49,939 nt of DNA, from positions 1 through 49,939 of the forward strand of contig JALXDL010000086.1 in NCBI GenBank assembly GCA_026990385.1. Direction: 5' to 3'. The DNA comes from DRKI01 sp011051875. Its GTDB lineage: Bacteria > Desulfobacterota > Desulfobulbia > Desulfobulbales > Desulfobulbaceae. The translations under genes and the position numbers were made by a program. The number at the start of each line of letters is the position of its first letter. Position 1 is the stretch's first letter. The notes beneath the pieces were generated by a model. It saw only the letters and a program-made list of their open reading frames with translations, was not told where the DNA came from and ran no database searches. Shown in pieces: positions 23,041 to 36,444 of the stretch.

Positions 23041-23126
23041 TGGCGGAGGGAGTAGGATTCGAACCCACGGTACTTTCGTACAACGGTTTTCAAGACCGCC
23101 GCCTTAAACCACTCGGCCATCCCTCC
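23041..23126 (-). tRNA. tRNA-Ser (anticodon TGA)
   Basis: On the minus strand the 86-nt sequence begins GGAGGGATGGCCGAGTGG, has anticodon loop CTTGAAA (TGA), a long variable arm, GGTTCGAATCC and encoded CCA. It lies 14 nt upstream of the other tRNA-Ser on the same strand. Confidence 0.95.
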
Positions 23127-23188
23127 AGGCTGACAGAAGTAGATACCATTTCACAGGAACACTGTCAATAATCTCTCGCTCCGCATTC

Positions 23189-24759
<1,571 letters not shown>

Positions 24760-24760
<1 letters not shown>

Positions 24761-25386
24761 TGGATATCCTGCTCCATGTCTGCTGCGGACCCTGCACCAT
24801 CTATCCGCTCTCGGTGCTGCGCGGGGAGGGACACCGTGTCCGCGGCTACTTTTATAATCCCAATATTCACCCATACCGGGAATTCAGAAGAAGGATAGGG
24901 GCACTGGTCACGTTAATGGAAAAAACCGGTTTCAAGGCCGAAATTGACCGCGAGTACGGTCTTGCCATGTACATGCGCAGGGTGGTCTTCAACGAGGAGC
25001 AACGCTGCGCCATCTGCTACGATATCCGCCTGGAGGAGACGGCCCGGAAGGCGGCGGAGCAGGGTGCCGACGCCTTCACCACCACCCTGCTTTATTCCAG
25101 GTACCAGAACCATGGCCTGCTGCAGGAAAAATGCTCCCTCTATGCGCGGAAGTACGGGGTGGAATTCCTGTACCGTGATTTCCGCCTTGGCTGGCAGGAG
25201 GGGATCGACAGGGCCATCGAGCTGGGGCTCTACCGGCAGCCCTACTGTGGCTGTATCTACAGCGAGCAGGAACGCTACGACAAGAAACTGCGCAGGAGGA
25301 TGCGGCAGCAGAGGCTGGAGACTGATAGTGACACAGGGCCTTCATCCCGGCACGGAATGGAAATTTGTTCAATTCAGGATAAATAG
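24760..25386 (+). CDS. queH: Epoxyqueuosine reductase QueH
   Basis: QueH carries out the last step of queuosine synthesis in tRNA. The 208-residue protein has the N-terminal HVCCGPC motif, a second cysteine site RCAICYD near residue 88, and PYCGCIYSEQER in the C-terminal part, all characteristic of the DUF208 family that replaces QueG. The start is ATG 24760, overlapping the previous stop; a GTG at 24757 is also in frame. Confidence 0.92.
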
Positions 25387-25401
25387 TGACAAGAGGACAA
25401 C

Positions 25402-26085
25402 ATGTTCAATATCATCGTACTGGCGACAGGCAACAAGAACAAGGTCAGGGAATTCAGGGAACTGCTCCGGGACTCGGATATCGAGATCAAGAGTCTTGAT
25501 GATTACGGGCCCATGCCCGAACCGGTGGAGGATGGCGCCACCTTTGATGACAACGCCTACAAGAAGGCGCACCACTATGCCCGGGTCCTGGGCCTGCCCT
25601 GCCTGGCCGATGATTCGGGCCTGGTGGTGGACGCCCTGGACGGGCGGCCCGGGGTCCATTCGGCCCGTTATGCCGGCGAGGATGCCAGCGACTGGGACAA
25701 CTGTGAAAAACTGCTGGCCGAAATGAAAGACAAGAGCGATCGCTCGGCCCATTTCGAGTGCGTGCTTTCCCTGGCCACGCCGGGCGGACCGGCCCTGACC
25801 TGGGAGGGACGTTGCGACGGGGAGATCACCACCGAGCGGCGGGGTGAGTCGGGATTCGGCTATGACCCGGTCTTCCTGTCAAAGGACCTGGGCAGGACCT
25901 TTGCCGAGGCCAGCATGGAAGAGAAGAACAAGGTCAGCCACCGGGGCAGGGCATTGGCAGAGTTTGCCTCCGAGATTGAAAAGATCAAAATCTGGCTCCG
26001 GCAGAGGATGATGGAACAGAAACCGCCCAAGCCGGACCACAAGGAGTTCGAGCACAACGACTGGTCCCAGGAGAAAATGGTCTGA
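25402..26085 (+). CDS. rdgB: XTP/dITP pyrophosphatase (RdgB/HAM1)
   Basis: RdgB hydrolyses non-canonical purine nucleoside triphosphates such as dITP and XTP to the monophosphate. The 227-residue protein has the family motifs ATGNKNKVREF near residue 8, ADDSGLVVDALDGRPGVHSARYAG, and GFGYDPVFLSKDLGRTFAE before the closing SHRGRALAEF. It is slightly longer than the usual 200 residues because of a C-terminal tail. It lies 15 nt after queH in an apparent operon. Confidence 0.95.
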   Translation: MFNIIVLATGNKNKVREFRELLRDSDIEIKSLDDYGPMPEPVEDGATFDDNAYKKAHHYARVLGLPCLADDSGLVVDALDGRPGVHSARYAGEDASDWDNCEKLLAEMKDKSDRSAHFECVLSLATPGGPALTWEGRCDGEITTERRGESGFGYDPVFLSKDLGRTFAEASMEEKNKVSHRGRALAEFASEIEKIKIWLRQRMMEQKPPKPDHKEFEHNDWSQEKMV

Positions 26086-26107
26086 CCCTTTTTCCGGGAT
26101 AAAAGGG
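26086..26107. terminator. Possible bidirectional hairpin
   Basis: CCCTTTT / AAAAGGG (26086-26092, 26101-26107) with an 8-nt loop lies between rdgB and the convergent lipoprotein gene. The stem is short. Confidence 0.3.
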
Positions 26108-26142
26108 CCTTGCCGGGATGGACCGGAACAGGGCACTGCTGT

Positions 26143-27246
26143 TCAGTTCGTTGTCGCCTTGAGCCTGGCCAGCACCGTGCCCTCGCGGTTGCGCAGTTCC
26201 AGGATATCGCCCTCTATCCGGTAGGATTCGGTGCCAGAGAGGACGTGGAGAAAGGCGTCCTCAATCTCCATGCCCTTGCGGCAGGCCATGCGGGTGGCGG
26301 CCATCTTGTTGAAGACCAGGATATCGCCACGCACCAGGTAGGTGCCGAAAAACCGGTTACAGCCGGAAAAACCCCGCTGCCTGCCATCGGGCTCCAGGAC
26401 AAAGTAGGGTTCCGGCCTTCCCTCGATGGCGGAAACCGGTTTTCCTCCAACCTCGACCAGGCGCCAGGTGGTCCTGGTCAGGCTTGTCCCAGTACTGGCG
26501 CCGGTGCAGTCGGTATCCGGCACAACCCTGACCAGGCGGTCCGGGATCACCATGTCCATCCGGCCCATGCCGTTTCGGCCCGGTCTTTTTTCGATCCTGC
26601 CCTCGAGAACGACCAGCAGCGGCTCGTCCTGGCCGTGCGGGGTCTGCAGGTAGGCCTGCTCCAGGGCCCTTTCCGCCCCCTCTGCGGCCACGGGAAAAGA
26701 GACCCCGCTCAGGCACTCGGTGAAGACGCCGCCCTCCTTTGTGTCCGCATACATGCCCTTCATGCGCACGCTGTCGGGAAAGGGCTCCGGTTTTTCGGCC
26801 CGGATCAGTTCGTAGGGCAGGCGGGAGATGATCTTCTTTCCCCGCGCGTCCAGCAGCCGCAACCGATCCATCCCCTGGATGGAGAGGACATTGAGCCTGT
26901 CCCTCTTCCTGCCGAGCACGATCAGGTTGCCCTCGGCCACGTAGCGCCAGCGGCCCATCTCGGCGGCGGTCTTCTTTGCCTGGCCGTGATCATCGAGCCA
27001 TATCTTGCGCAACTGATAGATGGAATCGGGCCGCAGGTTGAGGATCAACCGCATGGAGGCGCAGTCGGCGCAGGGCACGGTACCGATATAGGTTGCCGGG
27101 GTGGGCAGGGGACAGGCAGGGGCCGCGGCCTCGCCATGGCCGCCAACCGGTTGCCCGGTCCGGGCGCAGCCAATGGCCAGGAACAGGACGATCAACAGAA
27201 GCAGGCCGCTCCTCGGCGCCTTTGCGCCCTTTATGTGAACTTTCAT
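26143..27246 (-). CDS. NlpE-like / META-domain lipoprotein
   Basis: The 367-residue protein has a signal sequence with lipobox LAIGC (Cys27), so it is probably a membrane-anchored lipoprotein. An NlpE N-terminal-like domain with YIGTVPCADCASM (about residues 53-65) includes the CXXC site, and a META (HslJ-like) domain follows at about 255-330 with WRLVEVGGKPV and GFSGCNRFFGTY. The combination suggests an envelope stress or copper-handling role, which is a family inference. A palindromic repeat cluster separates it from gpsA. Confidence 0.8.
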   Translation of the reverse strand: MKVHIKGAKAPRSGLLLLIVLFLAIGCARTGQPVGGHGEAAAPACPLPTPATYIGTVPCADCASMRLILNLRPDSIYQLRKIWLDDHGQAKKTAAEMGRWRYVAEGNLIVLGRKRDRLNVLSIQGMDRLRLLDARGKKIISRLPYELIRAEKPEPFPDSVRMKGMYADTKEGGVFTECLSGVSFPVAAEGAERALEQAYLQTPHGQDEPLLVVLEGRIEKRPGRNGMGRMDMVIPDRLVRVVPDTDCTGASTGTSLTRTTWRLVEVGGKPVSAIEGRPEPYFVLEPDGRQRGFSGCNRFFGTYLVRGDILVFNKMAATRMACRKGMEIEDAFLHVLSGTESYRIEGDILELRNREGTVLARLKATTN

Positions 27247-27284
27247 CCGGCTGAGCTCCTTACCTGGTATTGGTTTTTTTCTCT

Positions 27285-27309
27285 CGTGAGACCGCAGAGC
27301 GGTCTCACG
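27285..27309. repeat. Palindrome of the ACCGC-nnn-GCGGT family
   Basis: CGTGAGACCGC / GCGGTCTCACG is a perfect 11-bp stem around AGA, with the same core as the palindromes near the CRISPR leader. Confidence 0.7.
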
Positions 27310-27311
27310 TC

Positions 27312-27359
27312 AGGCGCAGAGCGCCTGGTGAGGTGTTGCACCGCGGGAGCGGTGCAACA
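27312..27359. repeat. Compound palindromic repeat, copy 2
   Basis: AGGCGC-AGA-GCGCCT (27312-27326), then GGTGAGG, then TGTTGCACCGC / GCGGTGCAACA with loop GGGA (27334-27359). It repeats the compound element at 5318-5361, about 22 kb away. Confidence 0.75.
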
Positions 27360-27408
27360 AGGATAAGCGCCTGGTAGCTGTGCATTGCAGGAGCGGTGCG
27401 ACGAGAAT

Positions 27409-28411
27409 CTATGCCAGCTCCTTTTTCAGGTTGCGGCTCAGCAGCTCCCGTACCGCCTCGCGGGTGTCCTTGTCCTGGTAGAGGACCTGGTAGGTCTGTT
27501 CCAGGATCGGCATCTCCACGCCGAGCTGCCGGGCCAGGTTGTAGCAGGACTTGGTGGTCTTGACCCCCTCGGCCACCATGGTCATCTCGTCCAGGGCCTG
27601 GGCCAGTGTCTTTCCCTGGCCCAGTTTAAGGCCCACGGTGCGATTTCTGCTCAAGCTGCCGGTGCAGGTCAGGACCAGGTCGCCAAGCCCTCCCAGGCCC
27701 GAAAACGTGCGCGTATCAGCGCCCATGGCCACACCCATGCGGGTGATCTCGGCCAGGCCCCGGGTGATGAGGGCGGCGCGGCTGTTGAGGCCGTAGCCGA
27801 GACCGTCGCAGATACCGGCGGCAATGGCGATCACGTTCTTCATGGCGCCGCAGATCTCGAGCCCGATGACGTCGTGGCCGGTATAGGCCCGGAACCAGTC
27901 GGTGGCAAAGAGATACTGCACGGCCCGGGCCGCGTCCTGGTCGGAAAAGGCGATGGTCACGGCCGTGGGTTGGTGCTGGGCCACCTCCCTGGCAAAGCTG
28001 GGCCCGCTGAGCACGCCGTAGTGGAATTCCGCTCTTCGCTCTCCGGCCTCCTCGGCCATGATCGCGGTCATGGTCATCCTGGTGCCCACCTCGATCCCCT
28101 TGACCGCCGAGACAAGCAGGGTACCGGGGGCCAGGTGCGGCAGCAGCCGGGTGAATACCTGGCGATAGCCGTGCGAGGGGACCACCATCAGCACGCACTG
28201 CGCCTCGCTGACCGCGGCCCCGATATCCGTCTCCAGGCGCATGGAAGAGGGGAGGGCAAAGCCGGGCAGGTAGCGTTTGTTCTCCCGCGTCCGGGCCAGC
28301 TCGGCCATATGTTCGGGCCTATGCCCCCAGAGGGTGACCGTCTCCCCCTTCTCCGCCAGCAGCCGGGCCAGGGCAGTGCCCCAACTGCCGGCGCCTATGA
28401 CCGCGGTCCGC

Positions 28412-28422
<11 letters not shown>
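27409..28422 (-). CDS. gpsA: Glycerol-3-phosphate dehydrogenase [NAD(P)+]
   Basis: GpsA makes sn-glycerol-3-phosphate from dihydroxyacetone phosphate for phospholipid synthesis. The 337-residue protein has the N-terminal GAGSWGTALARLLAEKG Rossmann motif, SAVKGIEVGTRM, the catalytic Lys region ICGAMKNVIAIAAGICDGLG and GLGGLGDLVLTCTG. I use ATG 28422 (MKIERTAVIGAG), which overlaps the end of gyrA by 11 nt, indicating a shared leftward transcript; the upstream extension runs inside gyrA. Confidence 0.93.
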
Positions 28423-30898
<2,476 letters not shown>

Positions 30899-30943
30899 AC
30901 CTGGTTGGTTCCTTGAAATTGAAAAATTCTGTCTTCCGATCTC

Positions 30944-33352
30944 CTAGACGTCGAGTTCAGAGACCTCCAGGGCATGGTTCTGGATAAACTCGCGCCTGGG
31001 CTCCACCTTGTCGCCCATGAGGGTGGTGAACATGTCGTCGGCGATCTCGGCATCCTCGATCCGGACCTGGAGCAGATTCCGGTTCTCCGGGTTCATGGTG
31101 GTCTCCCAGAGCTGTTCCGGGTTCATCTCGCCCAACCCCTTGTAGCGCTGCAGGTGACTGCCGCGGAAGGTCTCCTCGCGGACAATGCGGATCAGGTCGT
31201 GCCAGGAGGGGGCCGGGGTCTCCTTTTCCTGGCCCGAGGAGGAGGTCTTGACCACGGTGAAGCTTCCCTTCAGGTAGTGGCTGATGGCGGGATAGAGCTC
31301 CAGGCCGTGCCGGTACTCGGGGATGAGCGGGATATTGGGGCCCACGGTGGTGCGCATGTGGGCCTGGCCGCGGAAGGCAACATCGGCCTCGTAGCAGCTC
31401 GGCCGCCAGCGGCAGGAACGGATATTGGAGACAATGGTGTCCAGGGCCCTGATCTTTTCCACCAGGTCCTCGACAAACCCCTTGTCCTCGAACTGGTCGG
31501 CGGAGCGGACATTGTTCTCGAGCAGAAAGACGGTTAGCTTTTCCTGGATATTGAGCCGCTGCAGGTACTCGTCGAGCCGCTGGAAGACAGAGAGCTTTTT
31601 CAGCAGGTCCACCATCTCATGGCCGCGGATCTCGGTCCCGTCCTCACTGCGGATATGGATGAAATGGCTGGCCTGCTCGTAGAGGTAGTCGTTGAGAGCG
31701 TCGTCGTCGAGGAAATATTTTTCCTTCTTGCCGCGGCCGAGCCGGTAGAGGGGCGGCTGGCCGATATAGACATGCCCGTTCTCGATCAGGGGCAGCATCT
31801 GCCGGTAGAAGAAGGTGAGCAGCAGGGTGCGGATGTGGGCGCCGTCGACATCGGCATCGGTCATGATGATGATCTTGTGGTAGCGCAGCTTGGAGATGTC
31901 GAACTCGTCGCGGCCGATGCCGGTGCCGAGCGAGGCGATGAGCTGCTTGATCTCGTCGGAGTTGAGGATCCGGTCAAAGCGGGCCTTTTCCACGTTCATG
32001 ATCTTGCCGCGCAGGGGCAGGATGGCCTGGATGGACCGGTCACGGCCCTGCTTGGCCGAGCCGCCGGCCGAATCGCCCTCCACGATGAAGATCTCGCGCT
32101 CCTCCGGGTTCTTGCTCTGGCACTCGGCCAGCTTGCCGGCCATCATCACCGACAGGCCGCCCTTCTTGCGCGACAGCTCCCTGGCCCGCCGGGCCGCGTC
32201 CCTGGCCCGGGCGGCCTCCACCGCCTTGCTCAGGATGCGCTTGGCCACGCCTGGATGCTGCTCCAGGTAGATACCCAGCTTCTCGTTGCAGATGGACTCG
32301 ACAATGGACTTGACCTCGGAGTTGCCGAGCTTGGTCTTGGTCTGGCCCTCGAACTGGGGATTGGGCACCCGCACCGAGACCACGCAGGTCAACCCTTCTC
32401 GGACATCGTCGCCGCCCATCCGGGCGCGCAGGTTCTTGGGCACTGTCTCGTCGCTGGCGTAGCGGTTGATGCACTTGGTCAGCGCGGCCCGGAAACCGGC
32501 GATATGGGCGCCGCCCTCCCTGGTGTTGATATTGTTGACAAAGGAGAAGAGCCGTTCCGCGTAGCCGTCAAAGTACTGGAAACAGATCTCCACCTGCACC
32601 TGGTCCTTTTCGCCGCTGATGTAGATCGGCTCGGGATGGATCGGGGTGCGGTTGCGGTTGAGGTACTCCACGTAGGAGGTGATGCCGCCCTCGTAATGGA
32701 ACTTGTCCTCGGCCCCGGTCCGTTCGTCCTTGAGGTAGATGCGCACGCCACGGTTGAGGAAGGCCAGCTCCCGCAGCCGGTTGCGGACGATCTCGTACTT
32801 GAAGACCGTGGTCTCGGTGAAGATGACGGGATCCGGGGTGAAGTCGATCCTGGTGCCGGTCTTGCTGCTAGTGCCGATGACCTCCAGGTCACTGGTGCGC
32901 ATGCCGTGCTCGTAGGTCTGCCGGTAGACCTTGCCGTTGCGCCGCACCTCGGCCGCGGCCCTGACACTCAGCGCGTTGACCACCGAGACACCGACGCCGT
33001 GCAGACCGCCGGAGACCTTGTAGGTGGAGTGGTCGAACTTGCCGCCGGCATGCAGGGTGGTCATGACCAGCTCCAGGGCCGACATGCCCTCGGTGGGGTG
33101 CATGTCCACGGGGATGCCGCGGCCGTTGTCCTCGACAGTGACCGAGTTGTCCTCGTGGATCGTGACCCGGATCCGGTCGCAGTAGCCGGCCAGGGCCTCG
33201 TCGATGGAGTTGTCCACCACCTCGTAGATCAGGTGGTGCAGGCCCTCTTCGGCCGTGTTGCCGATGTACATGGACGGCCGTTTGCGCACCGCCTCCAGGC
33301 CGTCCAGGACCTTGATCTGTTCAGCTCCGTAGTTTTCGTTCTGTTCGCTCAT
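30944..33352 (-). CDS. gyrB: DNA gyrase subunit B
   Basis: GyrB is the ATPase subunit of gyrase. The 802-residue protein begins MSEQNENYGAEQIKVLDGLEAVRKRPSMYIG (GHKL domain, with the VEDNGRGIPVD and GGLHGVGVSVVNALS motifs), then the transducer, the TOPRIM domain with EGDSAGGSAKQGRDR near residue 427 and the DADVDGAHIRTLLLTF metal site, and the GyrB tail with QRYKGLGEMNPEQLWETT. It is complete and lies upstream of gyrA. Confidence 0.97.
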   Translation of the reverse strand: MSEQNENYGAEQIKVLDGLEAVRKRPSMYIGNTAEEGLHHLIYEVVDNSIDEALAGYCDRIRVTIHEDNSVTVEDNGRGIPVDMHPTEGMSALELVMTTLHAGGKFDHSTYKVSGGLHGVGVSVVNALSVRAAAEVRRNGKVYRQTYEHGMRTSDLEVIGTSSKTGTRIDFTPDPVIFTETTVFKYEIVRNRLRELAFLNRGVRIYLKDERTGAEDKFHYEGGITSYVEYLNRNRTPIHPEPIYISGEKDQVQVEICFQYFDGYAERLFSFVNNINTREGGAHIAGFRAALTKCINRYASDETVPKNLRARMGGDDVREGLTCVVSVRVPNPQFEGQTKTKLGNSEVKSIVESICNEKLGIYLEQHPGVAKRILSKAVEAARARDAARRARELSRKKGGLSVMMAGKLAECQSKNPEEREIFIVEGDSAGGSAKQGRDRSIQAILPLRGKIMNVEKARFDRILNSDEIKQLIASLGTGIGRDEFDISKLRYHKIIIMTDADVDGAHIRTLLLTFFYRQMLPLIENGHVYIGQPPLYRLGRGKKEKYFLDDDALNDYLYEQASHFIHIRSEDGTEIRGHEMVDLLKKLSVFQRLDEYLQRLNIQEKLTVFLLENNVRSADQFEDKGFVEDLVEKIRALDTIVSNIRSCRWRPSCYEADVAFRGQAHMRTTVGPNIPLIPEYRHGLELYPAISHYLKGSFTVVKTSSSGQEKETPAPSWHDLIRIVREETFRGSHLQRYKGLGEMNPEQLWETTMNPENRNLLQVRIEDAEIADDMFTTLMGDKVEPRREFIQNHALEVSELDV

Positions 33353-33539
33353 GCTCTTTATATCTATTGGCCTGTCTGTTTATATAATAAAATTATATAA
33401 TATTAAGTAGTTAAAAGATATATTATGCGTTAGGCCACACCCCATCTCCCCGGATGGGACATGCCGCGCTTCTCTCCTGGATCACACCTGAAGGGAAACC
33501 GGGAGGGTGTATTTGCAGAGGTGAAACGCTCAGGTCAGG
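33353..33539. other. gyrB upstream region
   Basis: The 187-nt gap between dnaN and gyrB is AT-rich at 33360-33425. On the minus strand a TATAAT lies at 33392-33397 in the right orientation for gyrB, but no clear -35 is seen. No terminator is recognised for dnaN. Confidence 0.4.
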
Positions 33540-34670
33540 TTACAGTTTCATGGGCATGATGATACTCAGGAATCCCTCGTCCTCTTCCGATGTGAGCAGG
33601 CAGGGGCTTTCGTTGGAATTGATGCTGGCCTCCACCGCATCTCCCTCCATGACCTGCAGGGCATCGATGAAGTAGCGGCAGTTGAAGCCCAGGGAGAGGG
33701 GCTGGCCGGAGTAGGAGACCTCGAATTCATCCCTGGCCGAGCCGAAATCGGCGTTCTGGGAGGTCAGGACCAGCCTGTTGTCCTCGATGTCTATCCTGAT
33801 GGCGTGGAACAGGTCCTCGGTGAAGAGATTGATCCGTTTCAGACCCTCGAGGAAACGCAGCCGGTTGATGGTGATGATATTGTCCCTGGGTACACTGTCG
33901 ATGATCCTCTGGTAATCGGGAAACTCGCCTTCCATGAGCCGGATTATCAGCAGGGAGTCATCGCTTTTCAAGACCGCCTGCTTGGGCTCAATGCCAAGGT
34001 GAACCGTGTCCCGTTCCTCGCAGAACCTGCGGATCTCCTGGATGCCGCGGCGGGGAACGAGGGTGACCGGGTTGAGTCGGAGGTTGTCTATTCGTCCGTC
34101 CACCTCCCGGTTCATGATGGTCAGCCGGTGGCCGTCCGAGGAGACCATCTTCAGGGAGCGCTGTTCGCCGTCCTCGAATTTCTGGAGCAGGGCGGCGGTG
34201 AGCGAATACATGTTTTCCTTGTCCTGGGCTATGGAGAAAATAGTCTTGTCAACCAGCTCGCCGATGATCGCCGCATCGATCTCGACCATGACCTCTTCAT
34301 CATATTCCGGAAAAGAGGGGAATTCGTCACCGGGCATGCCGGCCAGTCTGTAGAGACTCGATCCGGCCGATATCTCCACCCAGTTGTTCTCCTGCTCCTG
34401 GAACGAGATAACCTCGGAAGCCGATTCGCGGGCGATCTCGAAGAGTTTCTTGGCCGGCAGGGTCAGCACCCCCTCTTCAAAGACCTCGGCCGGCACGATT
34501 TGACGCAGTCCGATCTCCAGGTCGGTGCCGGTGAAGGTAATGGCATCGGGATGCACCTCCATGAGAACGTTGGAGAGAATCGCCATGGTTCCCTTTTTGC
34601 CCGTTATGTTCTGCTGGGCGCTGATGGCCCGGAGGAGATCGTCGCGCGTGATATTGAAATGGAAGGCCAT
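33540..34670 (-). CDS. dnaN: DNA polymerase III beta sliding clamp
   Basis: DnaN forms the ring-shaped processivity clamp. The 376-residue protein shows the family start MAFHFNITRDDLLRAISAQQN, LPAKKLFEIARE, the central VSSDGHRLTIM and the C-terminal IMPMKL. I place the start at ATG 34670; the longer frame from 34736 adds a low-complexity stretch from the AT-rich upstream region. gyrB and gyrA follow on the same strand. Confidence 0.96.
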   Translation of the reverse strand: MAFHFNITRDDLLRAISAQQNITGKKGTMAILSNVLMEVHPDAITFTGTDLEIGLRQIVPAEVFEEGVLTLPAKKLFEIARESASEVISFQEQENNWVEISAGSSLYRLAGMPGDEFPSFPEYDEEVMVEIDAAIIGELVDKTIFSIAQDKENMYSLTAALLQKFEDGEQRSLKMVSSDGHRLTIMNREVDGRIDNLRLNPVTLVPRRGIQEIRRFCEERDTVHLGIEPKQAVLKSDDSLLIIRLMEGEFPDYQRIIDSVPRDNIITINRLRFLEGLKRINLFTEDLFHAIRIDIEDNRLVLTSQNADFGSARDEFEVSYSGQPLSLGFNCRYFIDALQVMEGDAVEASINSNESPCLLTSEEDEGFLSIIMPMKL

Positions 34671-34948
34671 AATAATATCCTTGTCTTCTAAAAGAATTGT
34701 TGTTGTTTTTAGGGGTGTCAGTTTGTTAATTATCAATATAATATATTGATATATTTATTCTTTTCGTTTTGATATTTTTGTAGACTTCCTGTTTGCCGGC
34801 TGGGGAGCGCCGGGACGGCCGAACTTTTCAACACGGTTTCAACCCCGGTGTGCACATACTTTTCAGCAGTTTTTCAACACTCTGTGCCGAATATCTCAAT
34901 ATACTTGAAAACGAATGAAATTTCAAATAAATAAAAGTAAATCAACGT
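34671..34948. other. AT-rich divergent region upstream of dnaN
   Basis: About 280 nt separate dnaN from the serine hydrolase. The part near dnaN (34720-34785) is strongly AT-rich, and two direct copies of TTTTCAACA (34825-34833, 34871-34879) differ by one base from the DnaA-box form TTTTCCACA. It could hold promoters or part of an origin; no dnaA gene is present. Confidence 0.35.
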
Positions 34949-36082
34949 ATGAAAAATTCATTGGTACAACAATTGGATAGTGCGCTGGAAAAACTGTGTC
35001 TGCAGGGGGTGTCTGAGGGGGTCTTTCCAGGGGTGGCGGCCGGCATTGCCTGGAGGGAAAAATCAGGGCGCTGGCAGAGGGTCGTCCGGACGGCAGGAAG
35101 AACACGAACAGAAGGCGGCAAAGGCCCGCCGGTGACACGCGACACCCTCTTTGACCTGGCCTCCCTTACCAAGCCGCTGGCAACAGCATTGATCATTGTT
35201 GCCCTGGCCGACGAGGGCAGGCTGTCCACAGATGACCGGCTGGCCCTGTTTTTCGGTCTTGAGGACGAATCCTGGCACAATATAGACCTGGACATGCTGC
35301 TGACCCACAGTTCCGGCCTGGCGCCGTACAACCATTATTACAGGGAATTCAGCCCCGGGATTGATCCGGCTGCCGGTGAGGCGATCGTGCGTCGCATACT
35401 GACCGGTCCGCTGCTGTACGAACCCGGAACAGAGTGCCGTTACAGCGATCTCGGATTCATCCTCCTGGGCCGGGTGATCGAGCAGGTGACCGGGATGGAC
35501 CTGAATGAGTGCTTCCGGAAATATGTCTCGGCAAGGACCGGACTTGAAGATGAGATATTCTACCTGCCCCTCGGCGTGCCAGGGCAACAGGCCCGGGGCA
35601 GGAACATGGCAGCCACGGAGAACTGCCCCTGGCGGGGCAGAGTCCTGCAAGGCGAGGTCCATGATGAACACTGCTGGCTCATGGGCGGGGTATCGGGACA
35701 TGCCGGCCTGTTCGGGACCGTCGATGCGGTGCTGACCCTGTGCGCCCACATTCTGGACAGGTGGCAGGGCAGGGGAGAGCAGCCGGCAGGAGATACACTG
35801 CAACTGGCCCTGCGGAAGAAATACGGGGATCGCACCTGGTGCCGCGGTTTTGACACTCCCTCGCCGGAAGGTTCCAGCGGCGGCAGCCTGTTGTCAGCAG
35901 ACAGCGTGGGACACCTGGGCTATACCGGGACATCCTTCTGGATCGACCCGGAAAAGGAGGTGATCATTGTTCTGCTCAGCAACAGGGTGCACCCGACCCG
36001 GGAAAACATCCTCATACGGCGGTTCAGGCCGCGCTTTCACGATGTTCTGTTGCAGACCCTGGGCGGGTCCATGGGAAAATGA
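34949..36082 (+). CDS. Serine hydrolase, class C beta-lactamase family
   Basis: The 377-residue protein has the SxxK motif SLTK (Ser72-Lys75), a THSSGL segment, and YSD (Tyr166-Asp168) in place of the usual YxN. A KTG-type third motif is probably the GYTGTSF near residue 323. The family includes DD-peptidases, esterases and beta-lactamases; substrate cannot be told. No signal peptide is seen. It diverges from dnaN. Confidence 0.85.
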   Translation: MKNSLVQQLDSALEKLCLQGVSEGVFPGVAAGIAWREKSGRWQRVVRTAGRTRTEGGKGPPVTRDTLFDLASLTKPLATALIIVALADEGRLSTDDRLALFFGLEDESWHNIDLDMLLTHSSGLAPYNHYYREFSPGIDPAAGEAIVRRILTGPLLYEPGTECRYSDLGFILLGRVIEQVTGMDLNECFRKYVSARTGLEDEIFYLPLGVPGQQARGRNMAATENCPWRGRVLQGEVHDEHCWLMGGVSGHAGLFGTVDAVLTLCAHILDRWQGRGEQPAGDTLQLALRKKYGDRTWCRGFDTPSPEGSSGGSLLSADSVGHLGYTGTSFWIDPEKEVIIVLLSNRVHPTRENILIRRFRPRFHDVLLQTLGGSMGK

Positions 36083-36110
36083 ACATCGCTCGATCCGGGA
36101 CGGAATAAAA

Positions 36111-36137
36111 AAACCCTTGCCGGGGAAGCAAGGGTTT
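36111..36137 (-). terminator. Intrinsic terminator of the tusA-dsrE operon
   Basis: AAACCCTTGC / GCAAGGGTTT form a perfect 10-bp stem with loop CGGGGAA. On the minus strand it is followed by a T run, so it ends the leftward transcript; the plus-strand hydrolase gene may share it. Confidence 0.8.
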
Positions 36138-36162
36138 GCGGTCGGACTGTCGTGTGATACGT

Positions 36163-36336
36163 CTACCACCAGCAGATGGTCTGATCCGCTTCCCAGACCA
36201 TTTCAACGAGCTTGTCGTAGTCCGGAGATTCAACATTCAGGTCAAACGACTCGGTCTCACGCCCTTCCGATACGATTTCGACCAGCTTCTGGACGTCGTC
36301 ATTGGGCTCGGAACGGTATACATGCAGGATTTTCAT
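36163..36336 (-). CDS. Small protein of the sulfur-trafficking cluster
   Basis: The 57-residue protein MKILHVYRSEPNDDVQKLVE... ends in DQTICWW. I do not recognise its family; its size and a lone Cys near the C-terminus resemble the small DsrH/TusB partner of DsrE proteins, but similarity is weak. The ATG at 36336 is chosen because of an AAGGAG site 8 nt upstream; a GTG at 36345 is in frame. It closes the minus-strand tusA-dsrE operon. Confidence 0.7.
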   Translation of the reverse strand: MKILHVYRSEPNDDVQKLVEIVSEGRETESFDLNVESPDYDKLVEMVWEADQTICWW

Positions 36337-36444
36337 TTCACTCACTCCTTTGCATTATGGCCACCCTGGAAAAACCGCCGGTCCGGCCGAAGCTGAACCG
36401 GTATCCCGGTCTTCAGGGTCTCCTCGGTTCGTTGGGGACTGCTC

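Noticed and set aside
22581..23120. 179-residue minus-strand frame
   Set aside because: It reads through the two tRNA-Ser genes and the dispersed repeat.
31619..33400. 593-residue plus-strand frame opposite gyrB
   Set aside because: Antisense shadow of gyrB with the same kind of biased composition.
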